This document shows, one piece after another, positions 1 through 13,199 of a stretch of DNA of 64,000 nucleotides (its first letter is position 1; each line of letters begins with the position of its first letter). Under the pieces are notes generated by a model, which was not told where the DNA came from, did no database searches, and saw only the letters and a program-made list of their open reading frames with translations. The position numbers were made by a program, and so were the translations under genes. Source of the stretch: Dendrolimus kikuchii (taxonomy: Eukaryota > Arthropoda > Insecta > Lepidoptera > Lasiocampidae); assembly GCA_019925095.2 (NCBI GenBank), contig CM034398.1:12911001-12975000 (forward strand), given 5' to 3'.

Positions 1-117
1 CACTCCGCTGTCTAAGGAGGAGGCCCGCGTACGCAGACCCAAACATCATGCGTTCATTGTACCTCAATCCCATTGTTTTCTCTTTTAAGCCCATCTTTAC
101 TATAAATTATTTACATA

Positions 118-235
118 CACTTTTTATTGCAAAGTTGGCAAAAAGACCGATGGCCCATGTAATGGTAAGTGGTTACCGTCACATATAGATGTTTGCAACA
201 CTAGGAACGGAGTCAACGCGTTGCCATCCTTTGGG
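118..235 (-). repeat. Old relative of family A
   Basis: TTTTTATTGCAAAGTTGGCA, GATGGCCCATGTAATGG and GTGGTTACCGTC align with the tail end of family A, but with many changes. A similar degraded trace lies at 23615-23700 (CAAACAGGCAGATGG). Confidence 0.5.
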
Positions 236-2454
236 ATTGGATAGGGCGATCGGTTAAGGATCTGGATGGGGAAGACGGGAGACTGGAATATGTGGCGTGT
301 ACTTGGAGAGGCCTATATCCAGCAGTGGATGGAGATTGGCTGAAGAAAAAAAAGAGGGGGAGTAGGAGAGATGGAGTAAAGGGGGTGGAATAGGCAGGCA
401 TCAAGACAGGAAGAATTGGAATAGTGGTGAAATAGGGGGAGGGGGAGTAGGCCATCGGAACTTTCAATCATCGCACGAAACATGATTAGCACAAGGCTAA
501 CCGTTTCACGTCGATATTATACAAGAGCGTGGTACCACAGTGATAAAGCCAGTCCTAAGAACTGTAATCAAAGAATGATTCTAGCAGGACTCTATCATAT
601 AATATAGATAAATGTAAAAACAGCCATGTTGAAAAAAAAATGACTGAAAACATTTTACAATTTTACCACAGGTTTTAATTTTACCACCACGGTTTTGTTA
701 ACAACCACACAGAGCAGCACATAAACGCGTTACGGGGCCGTGTACGAACCGCACAAATATGAATTTAGCCGTAGATTCGTTCGAGATTGCTGTCGTAATT
801 TGCGGGGGCTTACTAATGTGTCGCGCGCATGCAATTTCCGCGTAAACAACGTTTCCGCATCCGCAAGCACCATCTGCGGTCGTGCGAATTGAAATCCTCG
901 TAGTTAACAAACGTAAATTGTACTTTTTATAATGCCAATGGGTTAGTCAAAAATCATCAATTAGAAATAAAGTATGCGGCGTTATATCCAAACTCAATGA
1001 TTTAAACTAAGTGATGATGACCCCTGATTATTGGATGAAACTTCTCTATTACATATAGCAAAATGATGAAGAAGACTCCAAAGACAATTAAGTTTAAGAT
1101 TTAGCGAAAATTTGGGATAATTTATCAATTATTTATTTAAGTGATGTTTTAAAAATTGTAGTGGATAATCTTTTGCATTCAGTTCGTGCAAGTGTTCAAA
1201 AACCGTATAAATTTCTACAAAATTTTAACATTTACAGCATAAAGTACTGCTAGTATTATAACATCAATAAATGTTGGTACCTATTGTAATTAAATTTTCT
1301 AATAATCATCTATCCTTTCCTTACTAATAAAAAACCATTAACTTCAAATTTTTGTTTAAGACACAAAGAAAGTATGTACCTACAAGAGTTCAACTTTTTT
1401 CGAAGTTCATACGCTCTGTGTACAATTCTCTAACCGGGAAAAAGCAGTTAAGGAGGATTAGCGTCGCGATGACTTGTTTTCTCATTTATTGGTATCCACA
1501 AAAAATTACAACCGTAAAGTTAGCAGAGCTTTAAAGTAAAATAATATAGACCTAGATTGTAACTTAAATCTATGTACACACAAACAAAATTAACTTAAAA
1601 AAATGTTACGGACATATAATTGTAGTACTAAGAGTATTTAGAGAAATATATACTTAATACGAAAAAGGAAAGTATTGATTTACGAGAGGAAATTCGATTG
1701 AGAACACCACCCCCTGATATTGGTGGTAATAGCACGCTATGACCGGCTAAATCCAGACCCACTAAAACCCCCGGGTATTCCTTCCTTCGCCTTATGGCAG
1801 AGCTACAAGAAAGTGAAAGCAATAGGTACCAGCTTCATGTGCCCTGGCAGGTGGAAGCACCAAGGGCCACAACCACTAGTGGGGGAAATCATAGCTTTTT
1901 AGCATAGTATTACCTACTACTTGAAATAATTTACTCATTTACTTACTGTCAACTTGGACTTATACGTAAAACGTCATTCTATAATAACGAATATTATAGA
2001 AATCATCATTATACATCCAGTGTTGCTCTGTTAGGATGATTATTCAATATTGTTAGTTAGGAAATTCAAATCCATTAATAAATAGCTTAATTAAATATAC
2101 TTTGGGAGATTTAATTGCAATGTATCTAGATTTCCAGCAATCTCGGGTAATGGAGTTTGCCAGTCAATGAAGAGCAAAAAGCAAACATACAATTAGCCTA
2201 CAATTAATTAGAAGGTGAACTACGTAAAAGCTGTTCGAAATAAAACATTCCCTAAAAAAACATGGTAACAGATACGTTTGTGCTCGACTCATTCTCGTTA
2301 AGGTTGAGGGAAATCGAATAAAAAAGATTGAAATAGAAAGTATAAAAGTATCGTAACCGGATCTGTGTACCGGTCTACAGCAAGGGTACGATATAGATAG
2401 ATAGTGCATCGCTTTTTATTTCTGTTAAAGTGAGGTCTGTAATTGGCACTGGCA
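236..2454. other. Intergenic, nothing assigned
   Basis: AT-rich sequence. At 1700-1905 a short GC-richer island is open on both strands and may be a retroelement scrap, but I recognise no domain. Nothing else supported. Confidence 0.5.
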
Positions 2455-2782
2455 CCTCAGATCGACACCTCCAAGGAATACTACGCCAACTTAATTTTAG
2501 GTATTTTCTGTTTTTATGGGAAAATCACTCATTAATTTCTTAACATTATGTTTTTAAAATTTCATAAAGAATATTGTTTAATTCTAATCCTAAAATTATA
2601 TTTATCTAATACTAATCATAATCCTAAAATTTCATAAAAACCAAAAGATTTTGAGTTTCTTAATATTTTTTTATGAAATTTATGAACACAATATTAAGAC
2701 ATTAATGTGTTTTTCCCTTAAAAACAGAAAATACCTAAAATTAAGTTGGCGTAGTATTCCTTGAAGGTATCGAGATGTCAAG
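2455..2782. mobile_element. Long-inverted-repeat MITE
   Basis: Two arms are inverted copies: the left arm (about 2455-2540) and the right arm (about 2708-2782). They share the core AAGGAATACTACGCCAACTT followed by AATTTTAGGTATTTTC in inverted orientation. The centre is AT-rich with further partial inversions (ATAATCCTAAAATT blocks). There is no coding capacity. It is a non-autonomous DNA element able to fold into a long hairpin; the superfamily is not clear and no target duplication was confirmed. Confidence 0.75.
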
Positions 2783-4489
2783 TTATATTTAAATATTTTT
2801 GACAGCACGTTTTTCTCGTGTATTCTTGAGTCCCGCCATGTCTGTTGTCAATCGTGTACCGTTAAACCTATTAAATGCCTTTATATACTTCATAGTGCTC
2901 GTTATTTATAATTCACACAGTCGACCACTGCCGATCCCGAATTGCTACAATTTCAAAACAATCAGTGATATACAAAATCATCGAACCATCTCCGATAAGA
3001 CCTAGGAGATATGTAGTAATCAATGAATAAGTAAATCAATAATAAAAGTATTTTTTGTTACTTTTTGAAACCGCATTTTGGTGCGAACTCGCAAAACGAT
3101 GTAAGTTATCATTGTATATTAAGTTTTAAACAACATGTTAAAAGGACGTAGTAAAATAAATTAAAAAAATAATTAATCAAGTTGGAGTGTGTTTCGGTGC
3201 ACGCAGAAAGAGCTCATAGTCTTGAAGTCTGGCAGTTGTCTTTCACATGTCTTCGTAATCATAGCTATTGAAAAGTGGTCGAAGCGTTGAAATGAAAATC
3301 AAATAAAATGCCGCGCTTAAAATCGTTTAAACACAAATTTAATTATGATATAGATTTTCTTCAGATAACATAGAAATATGTAGTATATTGTGTTTTAAGA
3401 GTTAGTTTTTTTTTAATTCGATTTTTAAATCATATTAATCTGTGCTACTATTTAAATGTTACTGTCATTATTCATTATGACACATCGTAATCATTTTAGT
3501 GTGGCCAGCTTAGCAATATAGAAATAATATTAATATAATAATAAATCAGCAACCTATATTACTTTCCTAATAATCTATAATACAAGTAAAGTATCTCATA
3601 CAAATACATACAAATAAAGGAACAGACATTGCACCACTGCCCTAGCGGTTAGATAGTGTGTTTGATTGCTAATGTATGTTATGGATCTGATCTTATACAA
3701 CAAATTACCGGAAAATATGAAACTCTCCAGTAGTTTTAAATATATTCACGTGGCGGCTTAAAAGTGATTAATTAAGCACAACTATGGCTTGAAGAATTTC
3801 ATGGAATATGAAGATTTGTGACAAATACCTTAATGATTGTAAATCTCTTAATAACATGATTTTGATGTGTAACATAGTTACTAATATGAAAAATTATGAG
3901 TTAAATAAGGACTATGCGAGTAATTAAATAGACACTTTATATCTTTTTTTTTCAGGTTCAGAAAAAATTAGCAACAACTTTTCTGCATAAGCAAGGGTTA
4001 TGCTTGATCATAGAATTTTATGACTTATCCACTGCAGTTTACATGAAAACTTTATGTATAGAAAAAACCAAATGCTAGCCTGCAGAAAAAAGAAAAAGAT
4101 AAAACTGAACATTTCTGAAAAGATTATATAATATGTCCTAAATTATTATTAATAAATGTTTAAGTAAATAAACAAGTTTAACTGCTAAAAGTTATTTATT
4201 ATTTCATCTTGCAAAACAATAAGTCAAAAGATATATTTTATTAATCAATTCATATAAATATAGGGCACATACAAATTTATAACTCACAATAGTTTGCTTT
4301 CATTATAGAAACCATCTTATTCTTATAACTCGTAATGTGAACTCTTAAGACATCAGTCAAAGTAAAGCTAAAATATTTTTGGAAGAATTTTAAATATTCA
4401 TATATCGTTTACATGAATTATAACTAATAACATCTAGATTTATGTATATATAAAAATAAGTTATTTAAAATAGCTATCCTTGTTTTCAA
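2783..4489. other. Intergenic, element E scrap only
   Basis: A fragment of element E lies at 3275-3345. The remainder is AT-rich with no supported gene. Confidence 0.5.
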
Positions 4490-4975
4490 TTAATTAAGCT
4501 TTAAAGATATAGGCCATTCTTCTATGGTGGTGCTAATCTTTTCAATCAGTTTCCATTTATTGATTTGGGCTCCCTTGAGATAAATTCAGGTTCTGGTGAA
4601 TTTTTGTATGCCATTAGCTCCAATGCAGTTCATAAAGAATACACCAAAGAATTCAAGTCAGAACACAAATTGGCTTGCAACCAAAGTTGGATTGAATTAG
4701 CTTCATGGGAGGGTACAGAGTCCTGTTGGAAAATCCACTGCTATCCAGCGAATAAAGTAACACTTAATGCTTAAATCATTGTTTCCAATATGTGATTTTG
4801 GACGTCCTTATAACTTCTGGCGCAAGGTGTATTGTTTTGCCAGTTAAATTTTCTTCCACCGTGATGATCTTCTCATCAGTAAACCGGTTATTTTTTGGAT
4901 CGTATCTCTTGAAAAGATTTCGACATCGTTCCAATCGCCATTTACGAAGACGCTCGTTTATATAATGCACTTTTC
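4490..4975 (-). pseudogene. Degenerate mariner/IS630-type transposase
   Basis: On the minus strand a 64-residue open segment (4776-4970) contains FTDEKIITVEE, the first-Asp motif of mariner-type transposases. Further downstream on the same strand, in shifted frames, come ANSIQLWLQANL, SDLNSLVYSL (compare the usual SPDLNPLDYS) and, near 4510, a TIEEWPISLK-like end that fits the family's C-terminal IDEWP motif. The order is right but stops and frame changes are frequent and the middle is shortened. No terminal repeats were found. Confidence 0.6.
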
Positions 4976-5584
4976 TTTGACATTTAGTTAGAGACCATAT
5001 GTAAGTATTCTCTTTACAGATATTTAAGAAATATTGGTCTGAAGAGATAATATATACATAATTTTATTCTGGAGTACGTCGAATAAAATGTTTGTTTATG
5101 TTGATGTTGTATGACATAACAATGACATAAAAAGGAAAATGTCGGTCCTTTTGTATTTTGAAACTGAATGGCTACGGTATTCATATGCATTTCACCAGAC
5201 GTAAATGACGTCATAGGATTTAGTAAGGTCAAATAAAGGTCAAACGCATTTCTTTCAAAATACAAGGGGATTGTACGTTTTTTGGAATTTTAACTAGACA
5301 GAAATGATTAGGAACACTATTCCTCGAAATGGTTTTTCATAAAGCTAAATTGAAAAAAAGTGAACAATCCCCATTATGTTGATAATGAATAACTGTGCGT
5401 GCGAATATATGGCGTATTAAATATAGAGATAAAATATTACAAAAAAAAGAATATGTGTTCTAAATTCATAAATTATATTTGGTGGCCAGTACTATGCCGC
5501 ACAAAATATATATATAAAAATTGTTGGAAATTCCAAGTCATTTTACTAGCAACTTGGAGATTTAATAATCTTATAATAATAATA

Positions 5585-5818
5585 AAGCTGAATAGTTTGT
5601 TTGTTTGAACGCGCTAATCTCAGGAACTACTAATCTGATTTGAAAAATTCTTTCAGTTTTAAATAGTCCATTTATTGAGGAAGGCTATAATATAGGCTAT
5701 ATATCATCACGCTAAGACCAATAGGAGCGGAGCACCAATGAAGAATGTTTCAAAATCAGGGGGTTTTGAAAACAAATTCCACGCGAACGACGTCGCGGGC
5801 ACAGCTTATTATTATAAA
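5585..5818 (+). mobile_element. Helitron-like short element, family D (fragment)
   Basis: The body (GTTTGTTTGAACGCGCTAAT, then an AGGAACTACTAATC stretch, then AATAGGAGCGGAGCACCAAT) matches the inverted element at 35974-36210. The 3' part reads CGTCGCGGGCACAGCT but then diverges before the expected CTAGT, so the 3' end is lost or mutated. Confidence 0.6.
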
Positions 5819-6434
5819 TGTACTAGTTGCTTTTTTCACGATCCCTTTTTATGGGCCCACACCCAATTAATCAAAATAGAACCTTTATAAATATGTAATA
5901 TCCATCCGTTCTTCTGTCCGACTTTAATATTGATACACAAAACCATTTTCTTGAATCGGTTTCTAATATCATTTATAAATTAAGTTTGGAAGAAAAAATT
6001 CATATGATTATATAAAAATCACTATAAATCTGTATTAATATGTAATGTTAAAGTTACTTTGGATATTTGCTTGTTCCTTCTTTACGGCTTTGAAAATGAC
6101 CTGATTCCATAAAATGCATATGTACCTACATTGAATATCGAAAGTACCTTCGATATTCAGGAACGAAATATGTAAGTAATCATTTTTATTTCAATGATAT
6201 AGTTTCCTAATAACCCTCTAATGTATATTATTTACATGACTTGACCAAAAAGAGAAGGTACACATTGTCCGATGTAACTTCCAAAATACAGACTAGTCCT
6301 AGTTTAGGAAAAAGTGATAAATTAACTGTCTCAAAATATACCATCTTTACAATTATTTACATTTACATATTTTTACGTCATTACTGCTTGACATTGCCGT
6401 TTGCTGTTGAGGTGCTTAGACTGTAGGACCCTAT

Positions 6435-6601
6435 TTTTTACAAAAAGCTATGAAAACAACACATCAACTCTTCAAGTAATAAGCAAGCTGGCGCACCTGG
6501 GACAGCAGATCAATATGGCAACCCAGCGAGGAAACGTAGCCAGCCTTCTGGGCACCTTACCCTTAGAAGTCGCTAGCCTAGACTCACTGTTCTACTTCTA
6601 G
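6435..6601 (+). pseudogene. C-terminal remnant of a retroelement pol protein
   Basis: The last part of a short open frame contains QRGNVASLLGTLP followed by LDSLFYF and a stop. A QRGNAAS-LGT pattern just before the stop is one I recall from C-termini of insect non-LTR retroelement proteins. Nothing upstream extends the similarity. The assignment rests on this one motif. Confidence 0.35.
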
Positions 6602-7654
6602 TCTTGGCGGATTATAGATATAATACAAAATACAAGCAAGTTATGTTTTCTTTGTTTTTGTTGTTGTTGTTTGTTTGTAATATCTAATTTTAATAGATAT
6701 GTTTAATAATATAGTAGTAAATTATTATAGTAGAGGTGAAAGTGACCTATAAAAGCATGAGATGGTTTATAGTTCGAGAGCCTAAATAGGCCTTTCACCC
6801 GAGGTAAAAGGACTGTTTTCATTCCTGTGATCAGGCAACTCCAACTGTAATTTCAGAATATTAGAAATGAAAAAAAAATGTTATTTATTAAAGTAATATC
6901 AGTACTTCTACTTGAGAACACACTCCCTTTTTAATATAATCTAAGTACATTGAAGGTGTGATAAATGAAGCAAAGTGAGTAACGGCATACCCACCCCTTA
7001 AGTGTTTCTAATATTCACCAGCGGCCGCTGATGTTCCCATGAAATTCACTTTTATGAAAACCATTTTCCAGGAACTGCCATAAATTTTCATTGCATTTGA
7101 ATACCGGTTATACAAGTAAATTCGTTGATACATCTTGTCCATTCATTACACAGGGTCACGGTATGATATACGTACTATTTTTGGCTTTGATGAGTTTGTG
7201 AGGGCAACTTTTAACTGAAAGAGACTCATTCGCGGTCATGCCTACCTCTGTTCTGGGTCTCTGAATCAGAATAGTATAATTTGCTAACGCTAGTGTAATA
7301 TTATTTAAATTAATTCACCTTATAAAAATTCTACTCACAACATCCATATCGTACCACAGTTACAATAAAATGTACAATTTTACGTAAAATCATTATTTGA
7401 ATACTTAATCAGACTTTATCTCGAGGGATGAAAACGTAAATTAATGATTCCTATAAAACAATTATAATTTGCTTTCCGCATTCAGTACACGAATTGATAT
7501 TTCAAGATTAAATTTTTGAATTAATAAAGCAAAGCATCTCCTATTCCCTCTGTTCAACTGAAAACCTGGCAATTACGTCTAATTCCAATACTGTTGATTT
7601 GATTTGCGAAATTGTACGCATTCTTTGTGATTCCGGCCTAATTTGTTTTAATAG

Positions 7655-7890
7655 GGATGCGGACACATGTTACAATAAATCCTAATATTTTTACATATGT
7701 ATAAAAGACAAGCGTTAAAATAACATCTTTTCGTCTAATTATTAAAATATCAGTATAGAAATAATTTTAATTACTTTTCAAACAAAGTGAATACGCTATT
7801 GAGTCCTTTTACTTGTACCTACTTATGACGGCATAATTAGGTACGCTCCTACAAAATTTGTGATGCTACGACTTTATTTTTAAAGAAATT
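7655..7890 (+). repeat. Interspersed repeat J, copy 1
   Basis: The stretch from GCGGACACATGTTACAAT through ACTTTTCAAACAA to GGTACGCTC is repeated, diverged, at 22190-22400 in the same orientation. No terminal repeats or reading frame were recognised. Confidence 0.65.
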
Positions 7891-8176
7891 ATCTCAGTTC
7901 ATTTGACTGTCCGCTCCCCTATTACCGATATTTAAAACTGCTATCGATATTACAACAGGCGTTACCAGTCCGTGGCTACTTCCGCCTCAATATTTTCCGA
8001 GCTGTGACGTGACACTGGTTTCTTTACAGATCACCTCATTTCTCATTTTATCTACAGTGCCTCTGCGACACCTGGGACAATGTTAGTGAAGGTTAGTGAC
8101 TGCATCACGCAATTGTAGCCAAGAGTTTAATGCATTAAGATGGAACATTGTTAATGATGTTAAGCATTAACAGATA

Positions 8177-8205
8177 CATACATACATACATAACTTCACG
8201 CCATT
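8177..8205 (-). mobile_element. 29-bp 3' stub of LINE family B with 12-bp target duplication
   Basis: Only the (ATGT)n tail and the last few bases of LINE family B are present. They lie between two perfect copies of CATTAACAGATA at 8165-8176 and 8206-8217. The duplication shows an insertion truncated almost at once during reverse transcription. Confidence 0.85.
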
Positions 8206-9075
8206 CATTAACAGATAGCTCATGTATAATACATACATTAATTCCATTTCCAAAGCCATTTGTTAACGCGTTATTTTTTAACTTTTAATATTTTTTAAGT
8301 CGCATTTGGGCATAGTTACTAACAAAAGCAGGTGCATAAGAGGAGGACCGAGTATGAAAGTTTATAGCTGCGCATTTTAATAAAAAAAATATTATTGGTT
8401 AAAATAAACAATAGTCAAAGAAAGAAATGTTTGTGTTGAAAGTCTCAACTGTTTAGTAAAATGTGTACTTGACAGCTGCCACAAGGATCTCCCGTTTGAC
8501 GTGACTGCAATTTGGTTTAGGCTTTTGTTATGTGGTGATGTGCTTTTGCTATTTGACAAATTCATATTTATAAAGAAGAATAGGTTAAGAATATCTCACT
8601 TGATAGCTCGCTGAGCGACGTGAAATTTGTGAACACAATGAAAAGCCGTTTCCATAGAAAAAGCCGTCACTTTATAAAACAGCTACGAATATTGTTCAGA
8701 ATCAAAACGCCTGCCCCGTTTAGTACAATACATTCCATGTAGTAAATGTATTCAAACGTGCCGACGTTGGTAGCCCTTCGAACAGTGATAAAAAACTTCT
8801 AAGTATCCTTAGTAAAAATACGGACGCACTGGCAGAACGTGGGTGGAATGTTAAGTACAATTATGACTCGTATATTGAACTACTGAAGCCCGGTATGTAC
8901 GATTTACATTACACATTTTACGATAGGGCAAGGGTTTTGTGAATTTTATTACACTAACTCGATTCCTTTAGGTGTCTAGCACTCGTAAAAGTGATACATA
9001 CATGTGTTTTTTACTACGTTACAGAATTTTGCTTAAATGTACTTGATGCACATATTATCTTGGTATTACTAAGAC

Positions 9076-9311
9076 TTTTTTTTTATTGCAGGAGATCAGC
9101 AAACAGGCAGACGGCCCACTTGATGGAAAGCGGTTACCATCGCCTATGGACATTTGCAACAGCAAAGTTGCTACAAATGCGCTGCTGCTCTCTTAAGGGA
9201 AACTGGAACCTGGTCACTAATGCCGGAACACAACTCAAGGTTGTTATGGTGGCATACTTTAGACCAGGGGTGGTAGCCATCCAGTCGGGCAAATGCCTAC
9301 CACCTGGCAGA
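9076..9311 (-). repeat. Family A poly(A)-tailed repeat, copy 1
   Basis: The plus strand begins with poly-T and ATTGCAGGAG, so the element reads on the minus strand with a 3' A-tail. The body contains the shared blocks TTACCATCGCCTATGGACAT, CTGCTGCTCTCTTAAGGG and CCATCCAGTCGGGCAAATGC. It ends inside the element, so it is 5' truncated. The 121-residue frame across it is not a gene. Confidence 0.85.
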
Positions 9312-9734
9312 CTGCCCGCTCCGCTTTACTTGCGTACGTTTGCTGAACAAGTGTAATAAAAAAAAATCATTTTGAAATTTTAAGTGATGTTGATCGCTTT
9401 TAACTGAAACTTCTACTTTAGGTAAAATGGTTCTTCTTTTCCATTAAAGTTATTAATTGCACGCGCGTTATAAAAAAAATTCTAATAAAAAAATTGATTC
9501 CGAATTTTTGTGTCGGCAAACTTGAAAGAAAGGTCGATGGATGGCCTTCCCTAGATTCTAATTAATATCAGACCGAGCTATATCGAAACTTGCCCAAGTT
9601 TATCTAGTAAAAATAAAAGCTTTAAAAATAATAATATAAAAGTAATAGCCCATATTTTATAGTCACTACCACATTGGTGTTAGCCAAATTGGTGGGTTTT
9701 ACATACCAGTAGTCTCGATGTATCTTTACGATAT

Positions 9735-9840
9735 TTAATAAAACTACGTTTTAACGGTTTTAAGCGCGGTAATTTATTTGTGTTTTATTATTCGGACATT
9801 ATTAATTTTATTATGTATATAAGTCGCTAAAACTTAAGAA
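9735..9840 (-). repeat. Element E, solo terminal arm
   Basis: TACGTTTTAACGGTTTTAAG, GCGCGGTAATTTATTTGTG, then AAGTCGCTAAAACTTAAG. The same outer sequence is seen next to the 44.2- and 57.5-kb copies. A further fragment (AAAGTGGTCGAAGCG, ATGCCGCGCTTAAAATCG) lies at 3275-3345. Confidence 0.6.
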
Positions 9841-11269
9841 AATATTATTTTACGATATTTTCCTTCTTCATCAGTACGTGGTAATGTGAAATATGCATGT
9901 AATTCAAATACGAATCAATTTTCTTAAATGATGTCTTTATTACTGTAGAATTACATGTCTAACGTTCTTTTTTTATTTAATTCCGTTCATTTACAGATTT
10001 TAATTAATAATACGTTAATAAAAATGCGCGAGATATTTAAAATCGTAAAACGCAACGCTATTGATGAAATGGAAACGTGACGTCATTTTACATTTAGACA
10101 TTTGCAGATTGTCAACAAAACGGGGGGATTTACTGCGATGTGCTTTTAGTTTTGTGATTGTGTTTATAGTAATGAATTAGTGCAGTTTCGGGAAATATTA
10201 TATTATTGTGACAGAATAATAATATATATTATATTTATACAATAATGACCGAAATTAAATGAAAAAAATACTCTATTGGCTGTAATACTTTTAATGTTGT
10301 TTTCACAGTTTGGCACTTTACAATATTTACAAAATGGATTTTTAGCTTTTTCCATGGTCTTTATCTATTAAAGCTAGTTTACATTAAAAAGACTGAGAAT
10401 TAACTATGACGTCATCAAAAGTCAGTGATAATGGTATTTAAATAGGTCAAATTTATTCGAGATTTCAAATATTTTTAAAAATTAATTTCTACATTTTCAC
10501 CAAATGATTTAAAAATACAATAAAAAACGTATGCAAATTATCCATTATAATAACATTATTTCAAAAACAGAAGATAAATCGTGTATGCTAACTGGTCAGG
10601 ATTCTGCGTATTTGAACGCAATTGATTCAATTGTGTTAATACTTGTAATATCAGCATGACCCATTACGTTATCGTGACCTTAAAAAATATAAAATAACGC
10701 ATTTTACACTCGTACAAAATGTACACCTACATACGAACTATTGGTAAAGATTTACAGCATCATTTTATTATCTCTGTAAGTTAGAAATAGGCAGCTGGAT
10801 TTTATTATTTCCTCGGATAATGTTCGCTCTGGGATAATATATTTCAACGCGACTATAATTTGTTGGGCTATAATTTTGTAATGTCAAGCCAAAATGTTAT
10901 CATCGCGGTCTATTATTCTGGTCCCTAGCAAAGACAAAAGCGTTGATCCAGTTCGTTCACCCCGTCACTGATTAATGATATATTAGAGCTTGAGGACTTA
11001 TTTCTACGAATATATTTGTTTATAGCACAATTAGAGATGTCTATGCAGTTTATTTACTGGCTTATCAGTCTTATAATACTTAACAAGTTCATCTTATCAT
11101 CTATTACGGCTAATTGTAACTTTCTGTCGCAAAGCCTTGTTCAAAATTGGCTTAGTTATTTGAATAGAATTATGTGAAATTATAAGATAGCTGTTTGTCC
11201 TACTTTCGAATAAAGGTTTTGCTCGATTTGTGTATGTGTATTATACTAATTATCTTCATCATCCTAATA

Positions 11270-11513
11270 ATAATTCGGCGCCTGGAGTCCACTTTCTACT
11301 TATTTTTCTTAGCTTCCTGTCCCATCTGGGATAATGTTATAGTTATTGTCCATTTCACACAAATGTAACCATTGACAGGTAATATATTTATTTATTTACA
11401 CAAATGTAGCAATGTGTTAACGGTGATATTATTAATGCTATAAATAAGGCGCATTTATAGGCCATAGTCAATAACTATAACATTATCCCAAATGGAGCCC
11501 GAGCATTATTGTT
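11270..11513. mobile_element. MITE family F, copy 1
   Basis: Inverted arms share TGGGATAATGTTATAGTTAT, at 11328-11347 and, inverted, 11470-11489. The outer parts are related to AATAATTCGG/AATAATGCTCGG. There is no coding sequence. The same family occurs at 28291 and 42182. Confidence 0.7.
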
Positions 11514-11777
11514 AGCCCATTGACACGCATGACGTCTCTCGCAACGTAGTCAATATTGTTGATATAGAAAAACACCGCTAAACTTTCAAACAATATTAAC
11601 TGTATTATTACAAAATTATATTCAGTCCATTTAAAAAATCGTTCCCTGTCAAAGTTTTTTAAAATGAAATTCAAGTCCTGATTGATTTTTTTAAACTGTG
11701 TTTAAATGTTGGTTGAAAGTCTAGTAGATTATAACAAAATGTAGAGAATAAAGATAAGAACTTAAAGCAAAATAGGA

Positions 11778-11928
11778 CACCAAAGGTGCTATAAATGAGC
11801 TGCTGCTCTCTAAAGGGAGACTGGAACCTGACCACTAACGCCGGAACACAACTCAAGGTTGTTATGGCGGCACACTCTAGACCAGGGATGGTAGCCATCC
11901 AGACGGGCAAATACCCTACCACCTGGCA
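11778..11928 (-). repeat. Family A repeat, fragment
   Basis: Internal fragment of the same repeat, from the CACCAAAGGTGCTA block to CCCTACCACCTGGC. It lacks the tail and the first ~100 bases. Confidence 0.8.
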
Positions 11929-12771
11929 AAAAAAATTAGAGTTTGGTAGCCATTTTATTAAAAAGGGTCCCGCCTTATGGAATTGTTCAATTCGGTTCGA
12001 TTCGAAAAATATATGTTAAGTAATTTTTGAGATATGAGGTATGACTAAAGCAGAGTGGACGTTTGTCATATCTACGGATTTGTGTTTTACATACAAATAG
12101 AGCTAGATATCTACATACTCAAATAACTTTTAATTTCAATAAAAATAAGTCAATTCTATATTTTAACAACCTTTTCTTACGGTTGAGTTGATTCTCCACG
12201 CAATGTGGTCACACATTTTCACCCAACATTTTGGTAAAAGGCGACTGGTGACGTTTTTATGCCTTTACCATTGCTCCATTTGTAAGATATTCCCTTATAT
12301 TATATAAAATAAATTTACCATTTTACCCGCATATTAACTTTCCGTTCACGAGTTACATGAACTTTGGTGCAAGTCACAATTCAAATGATTTTCATATCCT
12401 TATATAGATCCTGAACTTGTTCCGTAGGTTCTCTCTGCGAATTAGCAAATTATATTAAGTTCTTTAGAAACATATCGGAGATTCTATTCACAATCGTACT
12501 ATACTTGTTTGAAATTGAAATGTTTTTTAGTTTTTATTCTGTAATCTACAACAACGAGATTTAGCACAAACAACTTAAGTGACGTTATGTAGGTAGAATC
12601 AGAGAAATTGCACAAAAATATGAACTATCTCCAAAGCTATTTTATACCGTACCTACGCAGTCACGATGCGGCGCAGTGCAATATTGTATACTGCGGTGCG
12701 GTCTACTGCAAATCAGCATGAAAAGAGTACATTTACACTATTTACAATTAATTTATTTAAGAGTACCTACA

Positions 12772-13195
12772 TCTACAATATTATAAAATTCTAAACATGC
12801 ATTGTTTATACATTGAAACTATTAAAAAAAACTACTGGAATAGACTATATATACCATGGAGAACGTGATGCAATTTTTTTTTTAATTCTTGTCTGTTTGT
12901 TTGGGATTCACGTAAAAACTACTTGGCCAATTTCGATGAAGTTTTTGCTGATCGAATCCCGCGAGAATTTTTCTGGGAAAGATTTAAAATGACCAGATTG
13001 AAAAATATTGGAATTCCAATGTGATTTATTCACCGATCGATAGCAAATTTTATGTAATAAAATGTGTTATACTTTTTATCCCGTGAATCCCGTGGGAATT
13101 TTCCCGGGAGTGGTTTGAAGGTGTTCTGGTGAATAAAAAATAGCTTATTCCGACACAATTTTCACTAACACGACGAAGTTGCGTACATATCCTAG
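12772..13195 (+). mobile_element. Non-autonomous Helitron, family C, copy 1
   Basis: The 424-bp element has A|TCTACAATATTATAAAATTC at its start and CATATCCTAG|T at its end. Internal blocks such as TCGATAGCAAATTTTATG and GAATCCCGTGGGAATTTTCC recur in all copies. There is no target duplication, as expected for Helitrons. It has no coding capacity. Confidence 0.8.
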
Positions 13196-13199
13196 TTTA

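Noticed and set aside
1628..1902. Overlapping frames on both strands with PGVLVGLDLAG
   Set aside because: Could be a retroelement scrap, but I could not match it to a domain or find a second copy in the window.
4565..4774. 69-residue plus-strand frame
   Set aside because: It is the complement of the mariner-like transposase relic on the minus strand.
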